Shown one piece after another: positions 1 through 11,229 of a stretch of DNA of 64,000 nt. The DNA comes from Trichuris trichiura. Taxonomy: Eukaryota; Nematoda; Enoplea; Trichinellida; Trichuridae. Each line of letters begins with the position of its first letter. Position 1 is the stretch's first letter. Where the stretch lies: positions 1 to 64,000 of the forward strand of contig JBAJFE010000053.1 in the NCBI GenBank assembly GCA_037903355.1, read 5' to 3'. Under the pieces are notes generated by a model, which did no database searches, had not been told where the DNA came from, and was given only the letters and a program-made list of their open reading frames with translations. Made by a program: the position numbers and the translations under genes.

Positions 1-3000
1 TATTTTTCTTTAATAATTGCTCATCCATCCGTTGGTAGAGCAATTGTTTCGACTAATTACAGATACAATCACACAGAAAAAAAACGGGAAAAGCAGCAGA
101 AGATGTAACAAATAGCCCTGTTAACAATCATAAATCAAATCTATTTATAAACGCAGCGGTAGAAGAAAGAAATTACTAACTAGTTTCATTTCACTTTAAG
201 GCATGGCTTAGTTCACTTCTTTTGGTAAGTGAAGGAAATGCATAGAACATTTAATGAAGAGTTTTTCAAAACGTATAACTATGATTAGTGATACTTTTGG
301 ATAAACTATAAACGAATGGAAAGTTTTTGAAGGAAGAATTGTTAAACTATTGCAAATATGGAACTTATCATTTTCTTAAATCGCGTAGAGAAATCATAAC
401 AAAGCACTTTAATCTTGTAAGCAAATTAATAATAATAACAAAGAGGGTTTGTTAAAAGAATCCACATCTCACAAAGCACATCAGTCTTTCAATGTCTTCA
501 CGGTAATCATTCGTTTAATAAAGAGGAAGAAGACAAAATATGATGAATCAATGCATACGATAAACTGCTCTTCTCTTAATCAATAACGATTGTACTTAAT
601 GAGCTCTTCTTAACCTGTCTAATTGAAATCATCGTTGATAATGAGAACTATGGATTACGAAACTTCTGATAATTCATTACATATTTGCCATATCTTCGAT
701 TATACGGACAAGTTACGATGAAAATATCAAGTTCATACAATGAAATACAATCTTTGGATGATTCCAACCTGCCGCTGCAAAAGTATAAAAAATAAGAAGC
801 CGCTTTCAAGAGTAACTCAAATTCAGCAACTTTAGCTGTACTTTAAACAACCAAAGGTTTTAGCGTAATTATGGCACCACACAGAATAACATCTTATGGA
901 TTTCATCACGTCACGTTGAGATCAACCGGATTGTACGCCTGCATTAAGTAGAAAAATGATGTATTTTTTTCTGATATTAAAAGTGTCTTCTTTGACATTA
1001 AGCGACAGCGTGACAGCAATGCAACTACTTGAAGACCATTCCATTTTTACGGCTGATTAGTGGGCATACTTTTAAATAATTGTAACACGTCTCATTGGGC
1101 TACTTTGCAACGTTGTCTAAAAAGATGAAACAGAGAAATTTTTCTTGTTTTGTCAATGCACAATAAGGGAAACATATATTTCATTTAATCAAAACATTTT
1201 CTGCTTTTTGCCGAAATGGGCTTCAATTTCGTCATTCATAAATTAACTGTGAAAGAACTATTGACGAATTAAAAGTAACAATTTTAAAAAGTCACTCATA
1301 AATGCTTCAATAACATCCTTATAATAAAATAAAACAACTTCAGAATAACTGACGCCGATATAAAATTTCTCTTTGCCGTATCGTACAATTAATTACTCGC
1401 CGTAAAGAATGATTCTACAAAAAGTTTTATTTTTACATGCTGCAATAGCGAAGAGAATAAATTATTGTTACAAGTCGAAATTGCGCGGCCTAACAAATTA
1501 TTTATTAATTTGATGGCAATAGAATCTAAATGGTCAGAAATGACTGCAATTTTCAGTCAGAGTAAATTATTTAACGGTGCATTTCTAAAACCCACAAAAC
1601 TATTCAAAACAAGTACGTTTAAACCCGCTGCTTCCTTCCTTAATCTTTACCGCCAAAGTTAGTTTCGTATTTCTGCATTCGTAATGAAATTGCAAACGTC
1701 GTACGAACCGGACATCCATTAACGCTATTTTGAAAACATTTACAAAAAGTACAAACAAATTATTTTTCCAACATTTCAATAAGTATCAATGGAATTGGCG
1801 TCCATTTATCTTTTCAATTTCTACAATCATGATTCCTCCTATGTGATTGAAACTTTACCGTAAAGGGAGATATTCTTTTATCTATCGAATTTATTGAAAT
1901 ACATGCTGAACAGATATTGTTTTAAAACTTTCAAACTGTTCTTAAAACAGACGTTCACATGTTTCAGAGTGAAAAGAGCAATCGATGAAAAAGGACGGAA
2001 ACAGGACAACAGCTGATAATGATGCGCTACCTGGTTAGTACCGATTCAATTACAATTTCTTCTTGTAGAGAAAAGGAAATTCGCTTTACAGACAACACAG
2101 TAAAGAGATCATAAGAATAATCACCAAAATGAACAATCCATTAATGTTTCTATGAAAGAGATACGCAAAATTGATCACTTCAATGTCATCCCAAATAGTC
2201 TAAATTGCTTGCTTAAGAACAATTTAGCAGTACATATATATATATATAACAAATACCTTATAGATTGAATATAAATTTTTATCTGATGATATTGACGTGA
2301 TGAGGAATTTTTGTTTAAAATATAAACAATAGAACCTTCGGCAATGATGGAACTTATCTTGTTTGTTTTATGGTCAACGGATAAATAATACAAATATTGT
2401 TTTTTTCATTATCTCACAAATCTAACCATGTTTTGCTCATTATGTTTACATAAATTGCAATATAAACACTAGCGAATAGGGTCAGCTAATTTGCATTACC
2501 TTCTTCAATGCAAACATAACAGCAATAGTACTTAACCAAAGTAAACGAACTATAGCAAAGGTCAGCAGAACTACTTCCTAAAATAGAGCAGCTAACTGAA
2601 GATTCAACGTCAATTTGTGTTTCTAAGCCGTTTATAGTGAAGTCCAAAGGGTCAGACATTAATTTGCATAAGGCTGATTTTTAGGATATATAACACACAC
2701 AGACTGCTCGGCAGTTCAGTGCGTTTTTCTCCGTATGTGCTATATGCATTGTGTGCACTGGGTGGTGTAACACTTGCAGAGCATCTACTGCGCGGTGGGG
2801 TGTGGGTTGAGGTGTGTTGTGACGCGGCGTGGCGCAGGGTAGGGTGTGTGGGTGGGTGCGTGGGTCTGTGGGTGCGTGCGTGTTGAAGTGAGGGCTGAAA
2901 GGGAAGACAGAGAAGAAATTCAAATGGAGAGCAAAATTGGAAAACTGGAAGGCAGGGAAAGCTAAGAATGCAACAATTCACAACGGGGAAAGTATACGCC

Positions 3001-4297
3001 CGTGATTAACGTCTCTGATAAATAGCTGAACCCGCCAGTTCTGTAAGATATTAGGGAAACAGCAAAACGTGGTAATTCTCAAGGTTCTCAGGTAACTGTT
3101 CATGCACTACATGGGTCGGCAGAAATACGCTTTTCCTACGTCAACGAAGACTATTTGTTCGTTTCCATCAGTTAATTTTTCTCCACGCACCGTTGGTTTT
3201 GTTACTGTTTCTCTACCTGGTGTTTCGTGCCTCTGGTCAACCTAACGGCCACCCGAAAGTCATTGGTTTAATTCAAAATCGAGTCACTTAGGCTCAGCAA
3301 ATGAAAATTAAACCATTTCATCACAATGAAGGTTTACTAACCTGTTACAACAAATCTTATCTTCCTTCTTCCAGAAATCAGAAAATTTTCATCTCAGACA
3401 TGCATTGAATTGATTTTTTCATGATCTGCAAATGGACAAACGAAGCGTAACTATTCAACGTTTTTTATTCACACAAACAGTACCATAACTTGGCTTTCAT
3501 ACATCTTCACGTTGCCGTACATCGCACGCGTGTAAATCAATTACAATACTTCTCATGTATGCCATATCAGTAGCCAACTCAATTCAAGCGTGCAGAACAA
3601 GAAAAGACTACATGATTAGTGCTGAATGAGCACAAAAGATTTCCAAGAACACGGAAGCACTTTACATAAGCTTGGCAAAAGACTACACTGATAACGTGCG
3701 AGCAGTGTTTTTAAGCAATACTATTTCAATAACATATAGATTTCGCAACTGTAATGCAAAAATAATGACATTTTGCTGTAACGTGCTTGATGAAAACCGA
3801 AAGTGCCACCTAATAAAGCTTGTCCGACTTCGGACTTAATCTAGCATAATGCCTGACTCCATTGGTGTTTTTAGATAAAATTAAACCGCGGATAGTTTCT
3901 TCCGCCATATGCATTTGAGATGACTGAGGCGCAACTTAAGAAATATGTCTTCTGGAACGTGCAGTCAAGAGAGTCACTTTGGAGCAAAACGGTTAGTACC
4001 AATCATAATTAACTGAAGAAACGTTAACCTAGTCTTGTTTTTTTAACGAGTGAAATTAATAAACTCGTCGTTGCAAATAAATCACATAGCTTTCGGAACT
4101 GAGCTCGTTTGATTATCAGCGCGTCGAAAACCTCCTTCCTCCTGCTGATTATCGCGAAAATATCAACTACTCAGCGTTTTAACGCTTTGAAGGACTCAAC
4201 AACATCGTCATTTCTCTTGACAACATACCGCGCGCTTCTGATAAGCTGTTTTACATCATTATAACACTTTCTCTTCTTTATAACGGGTTCGTAAATT
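1..4297. other. AT-rich intergenic DNA, no gene recognised
   Basis: I see no open reading frame longer than about 110 codons and none that resembles a protein family or chains through plausible splice sites. The only distinct structure is the G/T-rich block near 2755-2890, listed separately. Unrecognised distal regulatory DNA or decayed repeats could be present. Confidence 0.6.
2755..2890. repeat. G/T-rich low-complexity block
   Basis: The plus strand here is dominated by short GTG, GGT and GGGTGT runs, in contrast to the AT-rich flanks. The His/Pro/Thr-rich reading frames on the minus strand are products of this composition. I infer a simple-sequence region rather than a gene. Confidence 0.6.
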
Positions 4298-5290
4298 TTT
4301 TATAAAACTTTTTATACGGTCTTTAAACCGTTGCTCATCAAATAACGTTTATTGCTATAAACGTTTCAAACGGAGCTTTCAGGTTAGTCTGGGACCCGTC
4401 TTCAGCGTTAGGGGCGTCCATCGCCAGGACCGCAGCAGTCAGCTCCATCTTGAGCTATCGAGTTTTGGTCCCACCTCATCAGTAGATGGTGCAGCGAGCG
4501 CCCAATCGACCTCCCGCGACGGCGACAGAGCAACAACTGAACGACAATTTGCAAATCAAGTAGGTACACCCGTCTGCTTTAAACTAGGCGGAGTTGAAGC
4601 GTTCTTCTTCTTCTTCTCCGTGACTGATCCTTCTTTATTTTACGCTCTTCGTCGTGCTCATTCGCTCTTTTCTTTTTTCTTCTTTCTTTTCAAGATTCAA
4701 TTGCAACAAAGCGGCTAAAGGCACCAACAAGAAATGCTCGTGACTCGCCTTTACGTTCCACATAGAAGGTTACATTGTGATAGCGGCACTGGTGAATGTC
4801 AAATTCCAACTTGGAATAGACGAATAAATGCAGCAATAGCTGGTATACGTTTAGTATGAAAAATCAGCGCAACAGTAAAGCTGAAGAATAAGACGAAATG
4901 GCTGTTTTTGTCAAAGCAGTCAGTTCATCCAATGATTGAGCGAGTTGGTGAAAAACTTGCGAACGTATGAAGATATTGCAGCAGAGGGACACATCTCATC
5001 TATTTTTTCTTAAGTTCAGCCTATGTTGTTGCAAGAAACCGACTGCGACGTTGTTGCTGTGTCGCTGTCGCAAAAGGTCGGTTGGGCGCTCTCCGCACAA
5101 TCTGACTGACGAGGTGGGACCAAAGCTCGACGGTTCAAGATGGAGGTGACAGCTGCGGTCGTGGCGATAGACGCCCCTAACGCTGAAGACGGCTCCCAGA
5201 GTAACCCGAAAGCTCCGCTTGAAACGTTTATAACAATAAACGTTATTTGATGAGCAACGGTTTAAAGACCGTATAAAAGGTTTTATAAAA
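4298..5290. mobile_element. Foldback/MITE-like element with ~240-bp terminal inverted repeats
   Basis: The two ends are imperfect inverted copies. Starting from the outer TTTTATAAAAC at 4298 and its complement ending at 5290, similarity runs inward for roughly 240 bp per arm at about 85-90 percent identity by eye. It includes the shared stretch ACCGTTGCTCATCAAATAAC. The roughly 500 bp between the arms has no transposase-like frame (the best is 60 codons, at 4967-5149). This is the structure of a non-autonomous DNA element with long inverted repeats. No clear target-site duplication is visible, so the family and exact ends are open. Confidence 0.75.
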
Positions 5291-6138
5291 TACTATCACG
5301 TTGGCCAAATACAAACATGAATGCACTGCGCGGAAAAACAATCAGTCTTAATTTGTAATACTAAATCAAAAACAACTTACCTTGCCAATCAGAAAAGATG
5401 TAAACGAGTAGGGCTCTGACTCCTGCTGACATTTCGCGACTGTAACAATTGCGAAAATGTGAAGTTTACTGTACTATGCAGGTAACTTTAGCTTTTCTAG
5501 TGAATAAACAATGGATTCATCGCTTGCTAAATTTAAAATAATTTTTGTTAAATAAAAAATAGCGTAAAGTCCAGTTCTGAATAGTTTATTTATAAATACG
5601 GTTGCATAACTTCTCACTGCCGTGCTTCCGAAGGATTTCCGTTCATTAAAAGCGTGTACTTTTAGGGTAATATTATCATTTATGTTCATACGTTAAAGCG
5701 CTTTCATTGATTTACCCACTGAATTTCCGGAACTTGTTCTACGACACCACCAAACGTAAATTGGCAATCATTGTTGAAGAGAGTTGTAAGGATGGCAAAG
5801 ACTCTTTAAGCTCAATAGCATGAAGTATGAAAAAAATAAAATACGCAAAAGTTCAAAAGCTGCTTGAAATGGAATTATTAATGACCGGTACACGTCACGT
5901 CTCCCATTGGCTGAACCTGAATTCCAAACCGTATCTTTCCGCTGAAACCTGCAGCTATATAAATTGAAGATAAGCTTAAACGCTGTTGTTTTACTTGTTA
6001 TTTCTTTTAATTTTACTCATGAGGCAAAATGTAAATTTTGATTTTAAAAGTGCGCAGAACAGGTCATAACTCGCATCATAGGGTAAGATAGGTTGCCGAC
6101 TTTACATCACACGCGATTAGCGTTTCCATTTTAACGTG
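5291..6138. other. Intergenic DNA between two mobile elements
   Basis: No gene or repeat recognised. The sequence is AT-rich, with only short non-conserved reading frames. Confidence 0.5.
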
Positions 6139-6143
6139 TAATT

Positions 6144-6324
6144 TGTTGGGGTTTTGGCAGCGAGTAGGACAGCTTTTACTTCTGAGAACAGGCAACACTA
6201 CTGGGACACACTACAGAATGACCGACAAACTAAAAGGAGGTTAGGTACTGTGCGCAGAAGATAAAACGATTCTCAGGCTCCTCTCGTCGTAGGCTTCTCG
6301 TGATGGACATGCCTTGTCCTAACA
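6144..6324 (-). repeat. 3' LTR of the copia element
   Basis: This 181-bp copy lies at the downstream end of the element in its own orientation. The gag-pol stop codon overlaps its first bases. It matches the other LTR (10502-10681) except for about seven substitutions and one missing base. Confidence 0.95.
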
Positions 6325-9300
6325 ATCTCCCCCTCGAAGTGATGCCTCACATGCGTTCACTTCGCTAACTGTGAGAAGCCTGTCTCGGAGCATTTTGTGC
6401 CGAACTCCATTTAACGGCTTCGTCAGAATGTCCGCTAGGTTCCTATCACTAGGAATGTATATCAGTTCAATGGTGCCGTCTTCGATCTTTTCTCGTATGA
6501 AGTGGTACCTCATTGAAATGTGTTTAGTGCGGTTCTTGTCCATTGAATTTTTCGCATGTGCAATCGCAGCCTGATTGTCACACATCAATTTTGTTGGTCC
6601 AAGCACCAGCTTGAGATTTCGTCCGACAGATTCAAGGAATCCTCTAACCCAAGTTACTTCTCTTGAGCATTCGCTGACTGCCACGTACTCTGCTTCCATA
6701 GTGCTTAGCGCCGTAACTGTTTGCTTTGTGCTTCTCCAAATTATAGGCGTTCCACACAGGAGCACGACGTACCCTGTAGTACTTTTCCTAGTTTCGCTAC
6801 AGGACGCCCAATCGGCATCAGCATAGGCTGTCAGTGGCTCGCATGAAGGTCGGTATACTATACCAATCTCCATAGTCTCTTTCAAGTTGCGCAGGATACG
6901 CTTGGCTGAATTCCAATGTTGCGTTGTGAAATGGCTACAATACTGCGCCAGTTTTCCGACAGCAAAGGAAATATCTGGTCTGGTTCTCTGGGCAAGATAA
7001 AGTAGGCTGCCAATTAGCTCTTTGTAAGGCACGTCTGCGTTAACATCTTCCGTCTGCCCCTTTTCCAGAAAGGACGGTCGCACTTCCATTGGTGTTGCGG
7101 CACCCTTTGCGTCTTGCAAGTGAAAACGCTGTAAGAGGCGTTCTATATATGCCTGCTGTGACAGTGTAACGCTTCCGTCATCACCATGACTAAATTTGAC
7201 GCCGAGCAAATACGAGACCTTGCCCATGTGCTTGCATTCAAAATTACTGTTTAAGAGCTGCTTTGCCCTTTCCCTGGCTTTGTCGTTTTCTGATATGAGC
7301 AACATATCGTCGACGTAAACGCACAATACGAGACGCCCTTCATCCAACGTGAGCGTGTATACGCACGGGTCTATTTGGTTTCGTTGAAATCCTATCCCTT
7401 TCAAGCACGTATCCAGATGTTCATTCCAACATCGTCCACTTTGTTTCAACCCGTAGAGACTCTTCGTGAGTCGACAGTACATACCTTCTTTCCCATGTAG
7501 CAGAAACCCTTCAGGCGGTTCCATATAAATCGTTTCATTCAGCTTTGCATGTAGGTATGCGTTTTTGACGTCGAATTGGTCAATTTTCCATTTCATGCTC
7601 ACTCCAACGGCGATTAACAATCTGACGACTTCAAAGCTTGATACTGGAGAATATACATCTTCGTAATCTACTCCTTCTCGCTGTGAGTAGCCTTTGGCAA
7701 CTAAACGTGCCTTGTAACGGACAATTTCTCCTGAAGCATTCGTTTTCCTTTGGAAGACCCATCTGCACTTGATTGGCTTTACACCGTTTGGAAGCTCTTC
7801 CATTCTCCACACCTTGTGCTTACGTAGGCTTTCCATTTCTTCTTCCATTGCTTTTAGCCATTTTGCTGCTTCGGGTCCATTTACAGCGTCATGATAGGAC
7901 AATGTCCCATCTTCCTCAGTGGCACACGGACTACAAAATGGTCTGTCCACCGGAGTGAGCTCTCCACTTGGAGAGGAAGCTCTCTTTCGGCTCCTTAGCG
8001 TCATCGGGTGACTCCTTGTTTGTTCCATCCTGACATGACACTTTGAGGGTTTCTCCCTTGTGACTTCTTGACTTGGCTCTCCTGTCGTTTGGTCCTCAAC
8101 ACGATATGGCTCAGTGCATGGTTGAGCATTATCCTTGATTGTTAGTCCATTCGGTAAGCAGACTCGGGGATAACTATCCGCATTTGGCCCTTCCTCCGGA
8201 AAGGCGACCTTTGAATACGTATCGTCGACAACTGGGGGCGAGCGATCCCATGCTTTCTCGCCGATACTGTCTTCCTCGAAAACGCAATCGCGTGACTCAA
8301 TGACTTTTTGTGTTTCGTGCATCCAAATTCGCCACCCCTTTCCTCTCATGGCATATCCAACCAAAGTGCCAATGCGTGCCCTCGGCTCCAGTTTGGAACT
8401 CCTTTGCGGTTTCGGGATGTGAGTCAACACCTTACATCCGCACGCTCTCAGGTGGCGAACACTTGGTTTTCGTCTGAACCAAAGTTCGAAAGGAGTTTTC
8501 AGTTCATCGTGGTGATTTGTCACTCGGTTTCTGATATAGGCTGCCGTATTTGTCAGTTCAGCCCACGCACCCTTTGGAAGGTTAGTACTAGACAACGTGC
8601 TCCGGACAAGGTCCATTAACGTGCGATTCATTCGCTCCGCGACGCCGTTTTGCTGCGGGGTATAGACCATGGTACGCTGATGAATAATGCCATGCGCACT
8701 ACAGAAAGCTTCCCAATTTCTGGAGCAGAATTCAAGTCCATTGTCGGTCCGGACTTTCAGCAGGTTCCTTCCAGTTTGCCGTTCGGCTAATATTTTCCAC
8801 GATTTGAACTTGTTCAGCACGCAAGCTTTGCTGCTTAGAAAGAATACATTCACGTACCGCGTCGCATCGTCAATGATACAAAGCGTATATTTTGCGTTTC
8901 CCCAACTTGGTTCATCGAACGGTCCCATAAGGTCACAATGGACCAAAGCCAAAGGGACGGTTTCCCTTTTGTATTGATGGTGGGGAACTTTTTCGAATGG
9001 TTGACGCGACGACTTACCCTTCAGGCAATCATCGCAGCTCTTTGGGCTAGTTGGTCTGCAATTAAGCCCAATGACGGACTTACTTCTGACCATTCGCAGG
9101 ATTCTGTCCTTGCTTACATGCATCATTCGCTGATGCCATAGATTCAGGTCGAGCATCTGATGCTCTGCAGTACAGTTTCTAACAACAGTCGTGTAGCTTC
9201 GGCTTGGCGATGTCTTCACGACAAACAGACGCCCACGCCTTTCGGCTTCAATCATAAGATTGTTGTCCGCATCGTAGATGTGACAACCTTTCTTGTCGAA

Positions 9301-10419
9301 AATTACCTTGCGGTCATTTTCTACCATTTGGGCGACAGACAGGACTCCACTGTGGATACCTGGCACGAATATAGTGTTTTTGGCAGTAAATTCATTGAGG
9401 AGACCTTTGTTCCTGCTTAGTTTCGCCACAACTGTGCCAACATTGGCTATCGGTAACGCTGATCCATCAGCGCTTCGAACGTGCGTGTTGGAGAAACAGT
9501 TCCTCTCCCACTTTGAGAAGTATTGCGCTTCTGGCGACATGTGATGAGTTGCCCCTGAATCAATGATCCAGGCACCTGTCAATTCTGCTGACGCTGCTCC
9601 ACAAGACGCAAACAGGTTCGAATGAGACATTCGACTTTTTCTGTCTTCAGCAACACGTTTTTCTTGTTTCCAGTGGCCTTGTTTGCTTTTGCATTCCCTA
9701 GCGTAGTGTCCTTTCTTCGAGCATTTGTAGCAAGTTACATCTGCTCTTCCGGAACTTTTTGCAGCCGGCCGTGTCACAGCCGTTGCTCTGGCGGCTAAAG
9801 CGTTCGCGTCTTTGCTCGGGCAATTGCTTCTTCTCTGTGACTCAGCTAGCAGTCTCTGCTTCACTGTCGCACAAGAGAATTCTGACGCTGGAAGATTGCA
9901 GATAGCAGACACAACGTTGTCCCAGTCATCCGACAGTCCACAAAGGATTGTCATCGCAATGTCATCGTCGCTTATCTTATCTCCCGTGCTCACGAGCTCC
10001 GTGACCAAATGATTCATAGTTGCCAAATAGCTGTCCATGCTTGTATGGCTTTCCAATTTTTCGCAGTACAGCCGACGCCTCAATTGAATCACTCGAAACT
10101 TACTGTCCTTCGGTGCATAAAGCTTCTGAAGTTCTTCCCAAACTTCCTTAGGCGAAGACAAATGCTGCACATGCTGCTGCTGCTCGTCACCAATCGCTAG
10201 GCAAATTTTGGCTAGCGCTCTTCCTTGGCGGGATTCGTACAACTGTAACTTTTCAACGGACTGTGCGTCTGGGCGATTTTCCCCTGGTCGTACCGTGGTC
10301 CAGAGGTCACATTCCATTAGCACGAGCTTCATCTGGAAGCTCCACGTAGCGTAGTTGAGCCCGTTCAACTTCGCTATTGCTGCTGTGCCAGTGGGCACAC
10401 TCGCCGCCGACATTACCAT
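6319..10419 (-). CDS. Copia gag-pol polyprotein
   Basis: This single intact frame of about 1366 residues encodes the proteins for reverse transcription and integration. In order (approximate residues): a gag region; a CCHC zinc knuckle (CX2CX4HX4C) near 230; the aspartic protease motif DSGA near 288; an integrase with an HHCC zinc site near 430-470 and a D,D,E core near 496, 560 and 597; a reverse transcriptase with YVDD near 1036; and RNase H with acidic residues near 1200-1285. Integrase before reverse transcriptase is diagnostic of copia/Pseudoviridae, not gypsy. The first ATG is at 10419; the frame is open upstream to 10443. The stop codon runs into the 3' LTR. There is no frameshift between gag and pol. 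Confident. Confidence 0.95.
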   Translation of the reverse strand: MVMSAASVPTGTAAIAKLNGLNYATWSFQMKLVLMECDLWTTVRPGENRPDAQSVEKLQLYESRQGRALAKICLAIGDEQQQHVQHLSSPKEVWEELQKLYAPKDSKFRVIQLRRRLYCEKLESHTSMDSYLATMNHLVTELVSTGDKISDDDIAMTILCGLSDDWDNVVSAICNLPASEFSCATVKQRLLAESQRRSNCPSKDANALAARATAVTRPAAKSSGRADVTCYKCSKKGHYARECKSKQGHWKQEKRVAEDRKSRMSHSNLFASCGAASAELTGAWIIDSGATHHMSPEAQYFSKWERNCFSNTHVRSADGSALPIANVGTVVAKLSRNKGLLNEFTAKNTIFVPGIHSGVLSVAQMVENDRKVIFDKKGCHIYDADNNLMIEAERRGRLFVVKTSPSRSYTTVVRNCTAEHQMLDLNLWHQRMMHVSKDRILRMVRSKSVIGLNCRPTSPKSCDDCLKGKSSRQPFEKVPHHQYKRETVPLALVHCDLMGPFDEPSWGNAKYTLCIIDDATRYVNVFFLSSKACVLNKFKSWKILAERQTGRNLLKVRTDNGLEFCSRNWEAFCSAHGIIHQRTMVYTPQQNGVAERMNRTLMDLVRSTLSSTNLPKGAWAELTNTAAYIRNRVTNHHDELKTPFELWFRRKPSVRHLRACGCKVLTHIPKPQRSSKLEPRARIGTLVGYAMRGKGWRIWMHETQKVIESRDCVFEEDSIGEKAWDRSPPVVDDTYSKVAFPEEGPNADSYPRVCLPNGLTIKDNAQPCTEPYRVEDQTTGEPSQEVTREKPSKCHVRMEQTRSHPMTLRSRKRASSPSGELTPVDRPFCSPCATEEDGTLSYHDAVNGPEAAKWLKAMEEEMESLRKHKVWRMEELPNGVKPIKCRWVFQRKTNASGEIVRYKARLVAKGYSQREGVDYEDVYSPVSSFEVVRLLIAVGVSMKWKIDQFDVKNAYLHAKLNETIYMEPPEGFLLHGKEGMYCRLTKSLYGLKQSGRCWNEHLDTCLKGIGFQRNQIDPCVYTLTLDEGRLVLCVYVDDMLLISENDKARERAKQLLNSNFECKHMGKVSYLLGVKFSHGDDGSVTLSQQAYIERLLQRFHLQDAKGAATPMEVRPSFLEKGQTEDVNADVPYKELIGSLLYLAQRTRPDISFAVGKLAQYCSHFTTQHWNSAKRILRNLKETMEIGIVYRPSCEPLTAYADADWASCSETRKSTTGYVVLLCGTPIIWRSTKQTVTALSTMEAEYVAVSECSREVTWVRGFLESVGRNLKLVLGPTKLMCDNQAAIAHAKNSMDKNRTKHISMRYHFIREKIEDGTIELIYIPSDRNLADILTKPLNGVRHKMLRDRLLTVSEVNACEASLRGGDC
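6325..6336 (-). other. Polypurine tract of the copia element
   Basis: Read on the minus strand, a GAGGGGGAGA run directly abuts the 3' LTR. This is where plus-strand DNA synthesis is primed in LTR elements. Confidence 0.8.
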
Positions 10420-10485
10420 AATGACGGTTTGGTTTGAAGTCACTTACAATTGTACGTCACCTTCACTGGCGCAGAGGCGATGCTG

Positions 10486-10500
10486 CTGGGCCCATAACCA
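10486..10500 (-). other. Primer-binding site matching the initiator tRNA-Met anticodon arm
   Basis: The plus strand reads CTGGGCCCATAACCA, which is the anticodon stem-loop sequence of eukaryotic initiator tRNA-Met (anticodon CAT). The minus strand, the element's sense strand, is therefore complementary to the middle of the tRNA rather than to its CCA end. Drosophila copia uses this same 'half-tRNA' priming. The site lies one base inside the 5' LTR. Confidence 0.85.
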
Positions 10501-10501
10501 T

Positions 10502-10681
10502 TGTTGGGGTTTTGGCAGCGAGTAGGACAGCTTTTACTTCTGAGAACAGGCAACACTACTGAGACACACTACAGAATGACCGACTAACTGAAAGCAGGTT
10601 AGGTACTGTAAGCAGAAAATAAAAGATTCTCAGGCTCCTCTCGTCGTAGGCTTCTCGTGATGGACATGCCTTGTCCTAACA
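10502..10681 (-). repeat. 5' LTR of the copia element
   Basis: This 180-bp copy begins TGTTAGGACA and ends ACCCCAACA in element orientation. It should contain the promoter and the R region. It is followed by the primer-binding site. Confidence 0.95.
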
Positions 10682-10686
10682 TAATT

Positions 10687-11229
10687 GAGCGTACTTCCGT
10701 TAGTTTACCGCGTAATCACAACAGAGCGCTGCAAACAATGTTGTCAAATTTTCCTAGTTGAACGTCATGGCACAAAGATTCTGCAGGCTTTGTTTACTAA
10801 TTAACTTAATTTGGAATTCTTAAATCATGTGGAAAATGTGTAAAAAATTTCTTAGAAGAAAACGCCATTTTTAGTCATTAAAAGGTATACATACAGTCAA
10901 ACTGAGGGATCACAACATACTAAAAATCTCATTCTTCCGTAATGAAAAACGACTCGTTAATAATGACAGGTTTATTGAAGAACTTGGGCTTCCGGGGTTT
11001 GCTGTATCCCGCCACATACGATGAACCAAAAGAATTGATTTTCAAGATGCTAAGAATAGTAGTTGCGTAACAGCCGAGAAAAGCATAAACCTTAACACAT
11101 TTATCCTTCCGCTTTATTATGCAACACAAGCGTGTGGTATTGTGGAAGCAACTTTTGTAGACGTCGAAATTGAAGTTCCTCAACCTAAATGGATGAACTT
11201 TGGAATAGCCATTGAAACATGTTGAAAAG
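10687..11229. other. Intergenic / 3' flank of DCTN6
   Basis: No gene recognised. An 84-codon minus-strand frame at 10929-11183 has no recognisable domain and lies just downstream of the DCTN6 stop. It could be 3' untranslated sequence. Confidence 0.4.

Larger units (their letters stand above)
6139..10686 (-). mobile_element. Complete Ty1/copia LTR retrotransposon with TAATT target duplication
   Basis: The element itself is 6144-10681 and is transcribed on the minus strand. It is bounded by 181- and 180-bp LTRs that begin TGTTGG and end CCTAACA, and is flanked by the 5-bp direct repeat TAATT (6139-6143 and 10682-10686). Between the LTRs lie a primer-binding site, one uninterrupted gag-pol frame and a polypurine tract, in the order expected for copia. 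The LTRs differ at about seven positions plus one indel, roughly 4 percent, so the insertion is fairly recent but not brand new. It sits between genes. All parts needed for retrotransposition appear present; whether it still moves is unknown. Confidence 0.95.

Noticed and set aside
2652..2981. A 109-codon His/Pro/Thr-rich frame.
   Set aside because: It is a product of the G/T-rich low-complexity block.
6371..10200. Many plus-strand frames of 60-103 codons within the copia element.
   Set aside because: They are antisense shadows of the gag-pol frame.
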